NCBI GenBank assembly: GCA_022511295.1
Contig: JAFLRT010000002.1
Coordinates: 1-63,437, forward strand
Direction: 5' to 3'
DNA: 63,437 nucleotides
Origin: Alistipes sp.
GTDB lineage: Bacteria; Bacteroidota; Bacteroidia; Bacteroidales; Rikenellaceae
Made by a program: the position numbers and the translations under genes. The notes under the pieces were generated by a model. The model worked only from the letters and a program-made list of their open reading frames with translations, made no database searches and had not been told where the DNA came from. Of the stretch, positions 27,360 through 37,759 are shown in pieces (the first letter of the stretch is position 1; each line of letters begins with the position of its first letter).

Positions 27360-29189
27360 ATGCCTTGTGAACGACGTCGTATAGAACTTCTGGCGCCTGC
27401 ACGCGACTATGCATCTGCCGTTGATGCCATTGACTGCGGAGCCGATGCGGTCTATATCGGTGCTTCACGTTTCGGTGCGCGCCATGCTGCCTGCAATACG
27501 ACGGAGGATATAGCCCGGGCTGTTGAGTATGCACACCGCTACGGAGCAAGGGTATACGCTACGCTCAATACGCTGCTCTTCGACGATGAGACGGAGAGTG
27601 CGCGCGCGCTTGCCAACGAGGTTATAGCGACCGGTGCAGATGCTCTTATAGTGCAGGATATGGCCTATTGCCGTATGGGTCTTGAGGCTGAACTGCACGC
27701 TTCGACACAGATGTTTAATGCCGCACCCGAGCATACGCACTTCCTTGCAGAATGCGGTTTCGCACGCGTAATACTTGAGCGGGGATTGACTCTCGGACAG
27801 ATAAGAGCCATTGCCGCTGCAACCGACGCCGAGATAGAGTGTTTCGTTCACGGTGCTATCTGTGTGGGTTATAGCGGACGATGTTTTCTCTCCCGTTCCG
27901 CCGGTGAGCGCAGCGGCAACAGAGGGGTATGCAGCCAGCCGTGCCGTCTGCCCTATGATTTGAAAGATGAACGCGGAAGAGTTGTGTTTAAGGGTAAACA
28001 TCTGCTCTCGCTGCGCGACCTCTCACTCGGTGAGAGGGTAGGCGATTTGCTCGATGCAGGCGTTACCTCGTTCAAGATTGAGGGAAGACTCAAAGACCGT
28101 ATCTATGTACGCAATACCGTTGCCTGCTACCGTCGTATTTTAGACGAGGCGCTTGCAGTGCGGCCGCATCTTGTTCGTGCTTCGTCGGGCAGCAGCCGCT
28201 GCGATTTTATCCCCGACCTCTCAAAGAGTTTTACGCGCGGAGGCACTCGGTACTACCTTGACGGCAAGTGCGGCGGATGCGCATCATTCGATACGCCCAA
28301 GGCTGTTGGCGAGTATATGGGACGTGTCAGGAGCGTTACCAGAAGGGGTTTTACGCTTGATGGCAACTCCGTGTCTCTGCCCGGTGCCGGCGACGGATTA
28401 TGCTTCGTTACGGAAAACGGTGCAGTCGGTACGGGTGTGAACGGATGCGAGGGCGAGATGATAATCCCCAACCGCACTGAGGGAATAGTTGTCGGTGCAG
28501 ATGTCTACCGCAACTTCGACCGTGCCTTTGCTGCGGCTGCCGGAGGAGCGCGTCCGCGTCGTCGCATCGCGGTCTCGGCCAAGGTTGAGATAGGCTGCGA
28601 TATGGCGAGGGTGCTGTTTTCAGACGAAGACGGCAATGTGGCGGAAGCACAGCACATTGGTGTGCTCGGGCAGGCTTCGGATGCTTCGAAGATGAACGAT
28701 GTCGTGCGCGCACAGATTTCAAAAACGGGTGATACGATATTCGATGCGACAGAGGTTGTTGTTGAGAATCCGTCGGGGCTTTTCGTCCCTGCGTCGGTGC
28801 TGAACGGCCTGCGCCGCACGGCACTCGGGACGCTGCTCGAAAAACGTCTGGAGAGTATGATGAAACCGCGCATCTTCAAAGAAAATATCTCTGCGCGCTG
28901 CTATAAGAGACGCCTTGAGGCGTGCGACAATGTAACTAATTCGCTCGCGGAGACGTTCTACCGCGAACACGGCGTGGAGAGTATGGAGCGCGGACTTGAT
29001 TTGCTTCGCTCTACGCGCGGCGAGGTGGTTATGCGTACTCCATACTGCATAAGGCGCGAGATAGGAGAGTGTCTGCGTGAGGGCAGCACCCTGCGCGGCG
29101 ATTTGTTCCTCGAACACGGATTGAACCGCTACCGGCTGCAATTCGACTGCGCGCGTTGCGAGATGTCGCTTGTGGATTGCAGTCGTTAA
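27360..29189 (+). CDS. U32-family peptidase
   Basis: 609 aa; ELLAPARDYASAVDAIDCGADAVYIGASRFGAR; CFVHGAICVGYSGRCFLS; GVCSQPCRLPY. Confidence 0.92.
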   Translation: MPCERRRIELLAPARDYASAVDAIDCGADAVYIGASRFGARHAACNTTEDIARAVEYAHRYGARVYATLNTLLFDDETESARALANEVIATGADALIVQDMAYCRMGLEAELHASTQMFNAAPEHTHFLAECGFARVILERGLTLGQIRAIAAATDAEIECFVHGAICVGYSGRCFLSRSAGERSGNRGVCSQPCRLPYDLKDERGRVVFKGKHLLSLRDLSLGERVGDLLDAGVTSFKIEGRLKDRIYVRNTVACYRRILDEALAVRPHLVRASSGSSRCDFIPDLSKSFTRGGTRYYLDGKCGGCASFDTPKAVGEYMGRVRSVTRRGFTLDGNSVSLPGAGDGLCFVTENGAVGTGVNGCEGEMIIPNRTEGIVVGADVYRNFDRAFAAAAGGARPRRRIAVSAKVEIGCDMARVLFSDEDGNVAEAQHIGVLGQASDASKMNDVVRAQISKTGDTIFDATEVVVENPSGLFVPASVLNGLRRTALGTLLEKRLESMMKPRIFKENISARCYKRRLEACDNVTNSLAETFYREHGVESMERGLDLLRSTRGEVVMRTPYCIRREIGECLREGSTLRGDLFLEHGLNRYRLQFDCARCEMSLVDCSR

Positions 29190-29246
29190 TAGAACTGACA
29201 GAGCCAATAAAGCCAAATAGAAAAGCATAAAAGCAAAGTAAGATAT

Positions 29247-30158
29247 ATGTATAGGAGAGAGGATTTGACACCGTCATTTTCTGACTATGAACTTATCGAT
29301 TCCGGCGATTTCGAGAAGTTGGAACGCTTCGGGGAGTATGTTACCCGCCGTCCCGAACCGCAGGCTGTATGGCATCGCACGCTGAGCGAGGAGGAGTGGC
29401 GCCGCAGAAGCGATGCCGTCTTTCGCCGTGATGAGAGGGGTGCGCGCAGCGAAAGTTCCAATGGAGAGAGAGGTCAGTGGAGTTTGCGCGATGGTGTGCC
29501 GTCGCGCTGGAGCGTGAGGTACCGCTATGGCGATATGTCGATACGTATGCGTATGGGTCTCACCTCGTTCAAACACGTCGGTATCTTCCCCGAACAGGCC
29601 TCCAACTGGAATTTTATCTATGACGAGTGCTGCCGTCAGCGCAAGTCGGGCAGCGTGCCTTCGGTTCTCAATCTCTTTGCATATACGGGCGGTGCGACGC
29701 TTGCGGCGCGAGCGGCAGGTGCCGAGACGGTTCATGTAGATTCGGTTCGTCAGGTGGTAACCTGGGCGCGTGAGAATATGGAGGCGAGCGGTCTTGATGG
29801 TGTGCGCTGGATTGTGGAGGATGCCTTGAAGTTCGTCCGCAGGGAGGTGCGTCGCGGAAGGGTCTACAGCGGTATTATTCTCGACCCTCCGGCATACGGG
29901 CGCGGCACCGACGGCGAGAAGTGGATTTTGGAGGAGAATATAGGCGAGATGCTCGAATGCTGTGCGCAACTGCTTGCTCCGAAAGGTGCTTTTTTGGTCT
30001 TTAACCTCTACTCTATGGGTCTGTCGTCGATGATTGCCCGCACATTGGTGCATACGACTTTCGGCGAGCCTGTCGAGGAGGAGTGCGGCGAACTGTTTTT
30101 TGAGGATTGCGGCGGCAAATCGCTGCCGTTGGGTACCTACTACCGTTTCAGACGATAG
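29247..30158 (+). CDS. Class I SAM-dependent rRNA methyltransferase (RlmI/RlmK-like)
   Basis: 303 aa; VLNLFAYTGGATLAARAAGAETVHVDSV; IILDPPAYGRG. Confidence 0.85.
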   Translation: MYRREDLTPSFSDYELIDSGDFEKLERFGEYVTRRPEPQAVWHRTLSEEEWRRRSDAVFRRDERGARSESSNGERGQWSLRDGVPSRWSVRYRYGDMSIRMRMGLTSFKHVGIFPEQASNWNFIYDECCRQRKSGSVPSVLNLFAYTGGATLAARAAGAETVHVDSVRQVVTWARENMEASGLDGVRWIVEDALKFVRREVRRGRVYSGIILDPPAYGRGTDGEKWILEENIGEMLECCAQLLAPKGAFLVFNLYSMGLSSMIARTLVHTTFGEPVEEECGELFFEDCGGKSLPLGTYYRFRR

Positions 30159-30160
30159 CG

Positions 30161-30712
30161 TCAGAGGGGGTAGTATATGACTGCTCCGGCTATTGCCGAG
30201 GCGATTATGATAAGTATCGGGTTTAACTTGAACAGCGAACCGACGAGCGCACCGGCAAATATAATCCAACTTATCCAGCCTGTAAAACTGGCCGCCTCGC
30301 CTTCTGCTGCGATAAGCATTATGGCCGCCGAGACAATCATACCTATTGCTACGGGCTTGATGCCTGCTACCGTACCTGCCACATATGGATTTCCGTGCAA
30401 CTTGATAAAGAAGCGCGTTATGAGTATCATAAGCGTCATTGCCGGCAGACAAACGGCTGTCGTGGCTGCCAAGGCACCCCAGATGCCTGCCATAGTGTAA
30501 CCTATGTATGTGGCTGAGTTTATGGCAATCGGCCCGGGCGTTATCTGCGATACGGCTATGATGTCGGCGAACTCCGAGGCGGTAATCCAGCCGTGCTGCA
30601 CCACTATCTCATCCTCGATAAGGGCAATCATGGCGTATCCGCCGCCGAATCCGAAGAAACCTATCTTCAGATAACTCAAAAAGAGTTGGGCAATGATGTT
30701 CAGTGTTGTCAT
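30161..30712 (-). CDS. Chromate transporter (short-chain ChrA half)
   Basis: 183 aa from ATG 30712: MTTLNIIAQLFLSYLKIGFFGFGGGYAMIALIEDEIV...SQITPGPIAINSATYIGY. Confidence 0.88.
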   Translation of the reverse strand: MTTLNIIAQLFLSYLKIGFFGFGGGYAMIALIEDEIVVQHGWITASEFADIIAVSQITPGPIAINSATYIGYTMAGIWGALAATTAVCLPAMTLMILITRFFIKLHGNPYVAGTVAGIKPVAIGMIVSAAIMLIAAEGEAASFTGWISWIIFAGALVGSLFKLNPILIIIASAIAGAVIYYPL

Positions 30713-31254
30713 TTGCGCTCTTTTTTGTGTTGTTTGAATATCGTTGCCGCTATACCTGCTGCCGCGCCGGCAGCAAGTACCGGAACAGGCGAGAGCGCAA
30801 AGTACCACAGGCCGAAACCTATGAGCAGCGCCGCAATCTTCAGCGCAGGGTGCATTCCGCGCATAAGACCTGCCACTGGCGATATAATCAGTGCGACTAC
30901 CGCAGGACGCATACCCTTGAATGCCGCATCCACCAGCGGATACTCCCTCACGTCGGTAAATACGGTGGCTATAAGAGTGATAATCGTAAAAGACGGCAAC
31001 ACCGAGCCGAGGACGGCAGCCGAGGCGCCTGCATATCCCCACATCTTGTAACCTACGAATACGGCTGTGTTTAGCGACAGCGGTCCGGGGGCGGACTGCG
31101 CAAGTGCAAGCAGGTCGGAGAACTCCTCACGTCCGAGCCAGCGGCGGTTGTCTATTACTTCGCGCTCGATGAGGGGTATCATCGCATAGCCTCCGCCGAT
31201 GGTGAAGGCCCCTATCTTGAAAAACGAGACGAACAGCGATAACAACTCCTTCAT
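30709..31254 (-). CDS. Chromate transporter (short-chain ChrA half)
   Basis: MKELLSLFVSFFKIGAFTIGGGYAMIPLIEREVI...AQSAPGPLSLNTAVFVGYK; ATGA overlap with its partner; the ORF could start at 31278. Confidence 0.88.
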   Translation of the reverse strand: MKELLSLFVSFFKIGAFTIGGGYAMIPLIEREVIDNRRWLGREEFSDLLALAQSAPGPLSLNTAVFVGYKMWGYAGASAAVLGSVLPSFTIITLIATVFTDVREYPLVDAAFKGMRPAVVALIISPVAGLMRGMHPALKIAALLIGFGLWYFALSPVPVLAAGAAAGIAATIFKQHKKERK

Positions 31255-31278
31255 ACCTGCGAAAAGATTGGCTGACAC

Positions 31279-31989
31279 CTACTTGTAGTTGGCTGCCGCG
31301 ACCATCGCTACGGCCACCACAGCAGCAGTTTCGGTTCTCAAACGTTGCGGTCCGAGCGATATCGGCGTACATCCGCACTCTGCTGCGAGAACTGTCTCTG
31401 CGGGTGAGAAATCGCCTTCGGGACCGATGAATATCATAGCCTCGCCGCCCGGTATAATCTCCGAGGGGAGATAGCGCCGCTCTCCGAGACTCTTGTCGCA
31501 GTGTGCGATATACTTGCGGCCGGCGAATGGCATACGCATAGCCTCGGCAAATGGCGTCGGCTCATGCAGCAGCGGCAACGTAGCCTTGAGCGACTGCTTC
31601 ATGGCAGATACAAGCACCTTGTTGGTACGCTCTGTGTTGAGTCTGCGCCGCTCGCTGCGCTCGCATTCGAGCGGTATAATCTCGCTTACGCCTATCTCGG
31701 CAGCCTTCTCGACGAACCACTCGAAGCGGTCTGCATTCTTGGTCGGTGCCACAGCCATTACAAGACGGTAGGGCAGTGGTTCGAAGTTGAACTCCGTATT
31801 TTCGACACGCACTCTGCACCTGCGGGCGTCGGCATCGGTTATGCGGCAGTGATGGATATTTCCCCGTCCGTCGGTTATATCCACCTCGTCGCCCTCACCC
31901 AGACGAAGCACGCGCACGCAATGCTTCGACTCCTCCGGCTCGAGGGTGTATTCCGGCAGGGTTATATCGGGAGCGTAAAATAGTTGCAT
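31279..31989 (-). CDS. rsmE: 16S rRNA (uracil1498-N3)-methyltransferase
   Basis: Internal ATG MQLFYAPDITLPEYTLEPEESKHCVRVLRL; IFIGPEGDFSPAE; LGPQRLRTETAAV. Confidence 0.93.
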   Translation of the reverse strand: MQLFYAPDITLPEYTLEPEESKHCVRVLRLGEGDEVDITDGRGNIHHCRITDADARRCRVRVENTEFNFEPLPYRLVMAVAPTKNADRFEWFVEKAAEIGVSEIIPLECERSERRRLNTERTNKVLVSAMKQSLKATLPLLHEPTPFAEAMRMPFAGRKYIAHCDKSLGERRYLPSEIIPGGEAMIFIGPEGDFSPAETVLAAECGCTPISLGPQRLRTETAAVVAVAMVAAANYK

Positions 31990-32130
31990 AATGGTCGGCT
32001 GTAAGCGGTTTATACTCCGCAAAGGTAAATAAATGTATGCAAAAAGTACGCTGTTTGTACAATTTATCATATCTTTGACGTTGTTTTACTAATATTGTAT
32101 ATATTCAATAGTTATACCCAAAAAGTGAAG

Positions 32131-34314
32131 ATGAGACAGTTTGGCGCTATATTTTTATCTCTTATGATACTCTTTTCATGCAGCCCCAAAGAGGAGAAGA
32201 CGGGCAATCCGCTTGTTGAGGAGTGGGATACACCCTACGGCGTGCCTCCGTTCGAACAGATAGACAACAGTTGCTACGAGCCGGCACTGGAGCAGGCTAT
32301 GTCGGTGCATGCAGCGGAGATTGCCGCCATCGTCGAGAATCATGATGAACCCACGTTCGAGAATGTTATAGAGGCTTATGACCGCTCGGGAGAGTTGCTC
32401 TCGCGTGTACGCAATACGTTCGAGATGGTTTGTTCGGCCGACCGTGATGATACGCTTGCCGGTGTCGAGGAGCGTATGATGCCACGTATAGCGGCTCACT
32501 ACGATGAGATTCTCCTCAATGATAAACTCTTTGCCAAGATATCCGAACTCTACAATAAACGCGGCGCGTTGGAGTTGGATGCGGTGCAGATGCGTCTTCT
32601 GGAGAAGATATATGACAGTTTCGTGCGTGCCGGAGCGCTGCTCGATGAGAATGGCAAGAAACGTTTGAAGGAGATAAATGCCGAGTTGTCGCTCGTGGCG
32701 GTGAGGTATGGAAACAACCTCCTCTCCGCGACAAACGACTACTCCCTGCTGCTCACCGGCGACCAACTTGACGGTCTGCCGGAGAATCTGCGTGATATGG
32801 CCTCCGAGGCTGCCAAGGCGGCAGGCGAGAATGGTAAATGGCTCTTTACGCTCCACCGTCCCAGCATATTCCCGTTTCTGACCAACTCAACACGCCGCGA
32901 TTTGCGTGAGCAGATATACAAGGCTTATATATCGCGCTGCGACGGCGGCGAGTACGACAATCGCGGACTTGTCAATGACTTCATCCGCCTGCGTACCGAA
33001 AAGGCGCATCTTCTGGGTTATGACTCCTACGCCGACTATGTTGTCTCGGACCAGATGGCAGGCAGCGTGAGTGCCGTATACGAACTTTTGGAGAGTATAT
33101 GGCCTATGGCACTTCAGCGGGCGAAGGATGAACTTGCCGAGATGGAGAATCTCGCGCGTATAGACCTTGGCGACAGCGATTTCGAGGCGTGGGACTGGTT
33201 CTACTACGCCGAGCGCCTGCGCAAACGCAACTACAATCTCGACGAAGAGATGCTTCGTCCCTACTTCGCGCTTGACAATGTGCGGCAGGGTGTCTTCTTC
33301 CTCGCCAACCGTCTGTACGGCATTACATTCCGCCCTCTGAATGTTCACGGCTACAATAGTGATTGCTCGGCATATCAGGTATGCGATGCCGACGACACCC
33401 ATATAGGCGTACTCTACTTCGATTTCTTTACGCGCCCGGGTAAGAGCGGCGGTGCGTGGTGCGGATATTTCCGTGAGCCGACCTATGAGAACGGAACGCG
33501 CACGGCGCCGGTTGTGGGTATAGTGTGCAACTTCGCACGACCCGCAGAACGGGGCGTCGCCCTGCTTTCGTCGGACGACGTGGAGACGCTTTTCCACGAG
33601 TTCGGCCACGCTCTGCACTTCCTGTTCTCGGATGCGAGGTATCGCGGTCTGTTAGAGGTCGAGGGCGATTTTGTCGAGTTGCCGTCGCAGATTATGGAGA
33701 ACTGGGCATTCGAACCCGAGGTGCTGAAAAATTATGCCACCCATTACCGTACCGATGAGGTTATGCCCAAATACCTTATCGAGAAACTGCGCACAGGAGG
33801 GGTGTTCAACCAGGGCTTCGCCACGACGGAGCTTGTAGCTGCCGCATTGTCCGATATGGATATACACTCTCTAACCACGTATGACGGCGAGATAGATGTG
33901 GCCGGCTTCGAGCATAAGGTACTCACGGAGAAGCGCGGTCTTATCCCGCAGATAGTGCCTCGATACCGATACCCATATTTCAGCCATATATTCGACGGCG
34001 GCTATTCGGCCGGCTACTACTTCTATGTCTGGGCCAATGTCCTCGATAAAGATGCTTTTGCCGCCTTTGCCGAATCGAAGGATATCCTTGACCGCCGCAC
34101 GGCAGAAAGATTCCGCCGCGAGATACTCTCCAAGGGCGGTTCTGTAGACGGTATGACGATGTACCGCGCATTTCGCGGTGCCGACCCCGACCGCAAAGCG
34201 CTGCTCAAGGCACGCGGATTGTGGAATGAACCCGAACCCGAAGATGAGGAAGAGGTCGTGTCGGAGGATACGGACTGGAGTGTGGATGACGACCCCTCCG
34301 CAATGGAATATTAA
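32131..34314 (+). CDS. M3-family metallopeptidase (Dcp-like), lipoprotein
   Basis: Internal ATG MRQFGAIFLSLMILFSCSPKEE; HEFGHALH zinc motif. Confidence 0.9.
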   Translation: MRQFGAIFLSLMILFSCSPKEEKTGNPLVEEWDTPYGVPPFEQIDNSCYEPALEQAMSVHAAEIAAIVENHDEPTFENVIEAYDRSGELLSRVRNTFEMVCSADRDDTLAGVEERMMPRIAAHYDEILLNDKLFAKISELYNKRGALELDAVQMRLLEKIYDSFVRAGALLDENGKKRLKEINAELSLVAVRYGNNLLSATNDYSLLLTGDQLDGLPENLRDMASEAAKAAGENGKWLFTLHRPSIFPFLTNSTRRDLREQIYKAYISRCDGGEYDNRGLVNDFIRLRTEKAHLLGYDSYADYVVSDQMAGSVSAVYELLESIWPMALQRAKDELAEMENLARIDLGDSDFEAWDWFYYAERLRKRNYNLDEEMLRPYFALDNVRQGVFFLANRLYGITFRPLNVHGYNSDCSAYQVCDADDTHIGVLYFDFFTRPGKSGGAWCGYFREPTYENGTRTAPVVGIVCNFARPAERGVALLSSDDVETLFHEFGHALHFLFSDARYRGLLEVEGDFVELPSQIMENWAFEPEVLKNYATHYRTDEVMPKYLIEKLRTGGVFNQGFATTELVAAALSDMDIHSLTTYDGEIDVAGFEHKVLTEKRGLIPQIVPRYRYPYFSHIFDGGYSAGYYFYVWANVLDKDAFAAFAESKDILDRRTAERFRREILSKGGSVDGMTMYRAFRGADPDRKALLKARGLWNEPEPEDEEEVVSEDTDWSVDDDPSAMEY

Positions 34315-34373
34315 GGAGTATTAATACGCTTATAAATATTGATTGTCAAATAAATAGATGAAGATTCCGAATT

Positions 34374-36497
34374 ATGAAACTTACAAGTAAAATCTTTACG
34401 CTTATGTATCTGTCTGCATTGATGTTCGGTTGTTCCGATATGCCCAAGGTCAATATGCCGGAGGTGGACAAGAGCAATCCTCTGCTTGCGGAGTGGAATA
34501 CTCCGTTCGAAACGCCGCCGTTTGACAAAATCGAACTGTCGCACTACAAACCGGCATTCGAGACTGCCGTAGCGGTGTCGCGTGCCGAGATTGAGGCCAT
34601 TGCAACCAATCCCGCAAAACCCACTTTCAAGAATACGATAGTGCCTCTTGAGCAGTCGGGTATACTTCTCTCTCGCGTGTCGGGTATTTTTTACAATCTG
34701 CTTGAGGCTGACGCCTCGCCCGAGATGCAGCAGATATCGCTCGAGGTGCAGCCTATGCTTACGGCGCTCTCTAACGATATCTCGCTCGACCCGCGCCTCT
34801 TTGCTCGTGTGAAGGAGGTCTACAACAACCAGCCCAAAGGTCTCTCGAAAGAGGATAAGGCTCTGCTTGAAAAGACCTATAAAGATTTCAAACGCAGCGG
34901 CGCCGACCTCAATGACGAGGATAAGGAGTTGTATCGCCGCTATACAAGCGAACTCTCTGAACTTACGCTGCGATTCGGACAGAACTCACTGGCTGCAACA
35001 AATGCCTTTACTCTCAATATCACCGATGAGAGCAAGGTTGCCGAACTTCCCGACTTCGTGCGTGAGGGTATGGCCCTCGAGGCTGCAAGTCGTGGCGAGA
35101 AGGGCTGGACGGTAACGCTCCAGGCACCGAGTTACATACCATTTGTAACATACTCCTCGCAGCGTGCCGAGAAAGAGCAGTTGTGGCGTGCATATCAGTC
35201 TCGCGGTCTTGGCGGCGAGTTCGACAATTCCGAAAATGTAAAACGCATAGTCGAACTGCGTCTCAAGATAGCCAATCTTCTGGGTTACGACAGTTATGCC
35301 GACTATGTTCTCGAAAACCGTATGGCGCAGAATACAGCTGCCGTGCAGAGCTTCCTCAAAGAGTTGCTGGATGCCACTAAGGAGTACGCCGACCGCGACT
35401 ACGACACCATCAGCGAGTTTGCACATTCGCAGGGCTTCGATGGCACTTTGATGCCCTGGGACTGGGCTTACTGGTCCGACAAGTACAAGCAGGAGCGCTA
35501 TGCACTCAACGACGAGATGGTAAAACCCTATTTCAAACTCGAGAATGTTATCTCTGGCGTGTTTATGCTTGCCGAGAAACTCTACGGTCTGCAATTTACG
35601 CCGCGTGAGGATATAGCGGTATACCATCCCGACGTCAAGGCATACGAGGTGAGCGATGCCGACGGCACAAAGATAGCGGTACTCTACCTCGACTTCTTCC
35701 CCCGTGCCTCGAAGCGTGCCGGAGCGTGGATGACCGAGTTCCGCAGTGCGTTCAGCGTGGGCAACAAGAAGATGTATCCTTTGGTGTCGCTTGTGATGAA
35801 TTTCACAAAGCCCACCGAGACAAAACCGTCGCTTCTTACCTTTGAAGAACTCGAGACCTTCCTTCACGAGTTCGGACACGCGCTGCACGGAATGCTTGCC
35901 GAGGGTAAATACGAATCCGTTAATGGTACCAATGTATACCGCGATTTTGTCGAGTTGCCGTCGCAGATTATGGAGAACTGGGCTACCGAAAAAGAGTTCC
36001 TCGACCTGTGGGCCAAGCACTATGAGACCGGCGAACCTATCCCTGCCGAACTTGTGGAGCGTATCGTCGATGCGCAGAACTATCTTGCCGCCTATGCCAA
36101 TGTGCGCCAGCTCTCATTCGGTATGACGGATATGGCATGGCATACGCTTACAGAACCGTTTGCCGGCGATGTGGCGTCGTTCGAGGCTGCCGCTATGGCA
36201 CCTGCGCAGATATTGCCGGCGGTGGACGATACGGCTGTCAGCACATCCTTTACGCACATCTTTGCAGGCGGTTATGCGGCCGGTTACTACGGATATAAGT
36301 GGTCTGAAGTTCTCGAGGCCGATGCCTTCTCGCTCTTCAAGGAGAAGGGTATCTTCAATCCGGAGGTTTCGACATCGTTCCGCCGCAATATTCTCTCGCA
36401 GGGCGGACACGAACACCCGATGGAACTTTATGTGCGTTTTCGCGGACACAAACCCGAGGTCAAGGCACTTATCGACAAGATGAATCTCGGTAAATAG
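34374..36497 (+). CDS. M3-family metallopeptidase (Dcp-like), lipoprotein
   Basis: 707 aa; MYLSALMFGCSDMPK lipobox; HEFGHALHGML; tandem paralog of the upstream gene. Confidence 0.92.
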   Translation: MKLTSKIFTLMYLSALMFGCSDMPKVNMPEVDKSNPLLAEWNTPFETPPFDKIELSHYKPAFETAVAVSRAEIEAIATNPAKPTFKNTIVPLEQSGILLSRVSGIFYNLLEADASPEMQQISLEVQPMLTALSNDISLDPRLFARVKEVYNNQPKGLSKEDKALLEKTYKDFKRSGADLNDEDKELYRRYTSELSELTLRFGQNSLAATNAFTLNITDESKVAELPDFVREGMALEAASRGEKGWTVTLQAPSYIPFVTYSSQRAEKEQLWRAYQSRGLGGEFDNSENVKRIVELRLKIANLLGYDSYADYVLENRMAQNTAAVQSFLKELLDATKEYADRDYDTISEFAHSQGFDGTLMPWDWAYWSDKYKQERYALNDEMVKPYFKLENVISGVFMLAEKLYGLQFTPREDIAVYHPDVKAYEVSDADGTKIAVLYLDFFPRASKRAGAWMTEFRSAFSVGNKKMYPLVSLVMNFTKPTETKPSLLTFEELETFLHEFGHALHGMLAEGKYESVNGTNVYRDFVELPSQIMENWATEKEFLDLWAKHYETGEPIPAELVERIVDAQNYLAAYANVRQLSFGMTDMAWHTLTEPFAGDVASFEAAAMAPAQILPAVDDTAVSTSFTHIFAGGYAAGYYGYKWSEVLEADAFSLFKEKGIFNPEVSTSFRRNILSQGGHEHPMELYVRFRGHKPEVKALIDKMNLGK

Positions 36498-36564
36498 CAG
36501 TGAGCATAAGGAGTATGGTAATAACGGGTAGTCCCGCAACCTGATTTCCCGCTCCCGCATAAGC

Positions 36565-36595
36565 AGATGCGCCGTCCTTTTTGGACGGCGCATCT
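36565..36595. terminator. Bidirectional terminator between the M3 peptidase and prfB
   Basis: AGATGCGCCGTCC-TTTTT-GGACGGCGCATCT. Confidence 0.88.
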
Positions 36596-36624
36596 CATTT
36601 TGCTGTCTCTTTGTTGTTGCTTTG

Positions 36625-37743
36625 TTATTTCTGTGCGGTCGCTCCGAACTCCATAAGGTATGCCTTGATAAAACGGTCTATATCGCCGTCCATTACAGCA
36701 TCTACATCCGAGGTCTGGCACCCCGTGCGGTGGTCTTTCACGCGGCGGTCGTCGAATACATAGGAGCGAATCTGCGAACCCCACTCTATACGTTTCTTGG
36801 TCGCCTCAAGGGCCTGCTGCGTCGCCATGCGCTTGTCCAATTCGCGCTGGTAGAGTTTCGATTTGAGTATGCGCATGGCATTCTCGCGGTTCATCAGTTG
36901 AGAGCGTGTCTCGGTGTTCTCGATAAGGAACTCGACGGCTTCGCCGGTGTCGGCATCCTTACCGTGATATCGCAACCTGACACCCGTCTCAACCTTATTG
37001 ACATTCTGACCGCCGGCGCCGCTTGAGCGATATGTATCCCACTCTATATCCGAAGGGTTTATGACAATCTCTATCGAGTCGTCTATGGCCGGCGATACGA
37101 ATACCGAGACGAATGTTGTCTGACGTTTGTTGTTGGCATTGAATGGCGACAGGCGTACCATACGGTGTACGCCGTTCTCGCTCTTGAGGTATCCGTATGC
37201 GTAGTCGCCTTCGAACTCTATGGTACAGGATTTTACGCCTACCTCGTCGCCTGCCTGATAGTCGAGAACCTTAACCTTGTAGCCGTGCGCCTCGCCCCAG
37301 CGCGTATACATACGCAGCAGCATATCCGCCCAGTCGAGAGCCTCGGTGCCGCCTGCGCCTGCATTGATATCCATTATGGCGCCCATCCTGTCCTCCGTCC
37401 CGCGCAGCATATTGCGCAGTTCGAGAGCCTCTATGGCCTCTGTGGCAGCGGCGTATAACTCATCTATCTCCTGCTCTGCGGCAAGTCCCTCCTTCACGAA
37501 GTCGGGCATCAGCGAGAGGTCTTCGACGAGCTTCGACACACGGTCGAAATCGGTTATCCAACTCTTGAGCGAGGCTACCTTGCGCAGTTGCATCTCGGCT
37601 TTCTCGCGGTCGTTCCAGAAATCAGGCTCGAGAGTCTTCTCCTCCTCGTTGGCGAGTTCTATGCGCAGCCCCTCCACCCCGAGAAACCTCTCGAGGTCGG
37701 CACAACGCTGCTGAGCCTCCTTTATCTGTTCCGGCAATACCAT
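36625..37743 (-). CDS. prfB: Peptide chain release factor 2
   Basis: 372 aa continuous ORF; SSGAGGQNVNKVETGVRLRY GGQ motif. Confidence 0.95.
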   Translation of the reverse strand: MVLPEQIKEAQQRCADLERFLGVEGLRIELANEEEKTLEPDFWNDREKAEMQLRKVASLKSWITDFDRVSKLVEDLSLMPDFVKEGLAAEQEIDELYAAATEAIEALELRNMLRGTEDRMGAIMDINAGAGGTEALDWADMLLRMYTRWGEAHGYKVKVLDYQAGDEVGVKSCTIEFEGDYAYGYLKSENGVHRMVRLSPFNANNKRQTTFVSVFVSPAIDDSIEIVINPSDIEWDTYRSSGAGGQNVNKVETGVRLRYHGKDADTGEAVEFLIENTETRSQLMNRENAMRILKSKLYQRELDKRMATQQALEATKKRIEWGSQIRSYVFDDRRVKDHRTGCQTSDVDAVMDGDIDRFIKAYLMEFGATAQK

Positions 37744-37759
37744 AATACAATAATCGGCT

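Noticed and set aside
30709-31254. Two chromate-transporter halves as an anomalous split gene
   Set aside because: Paired short-chain ChrA proteins are a well-known arrangement.
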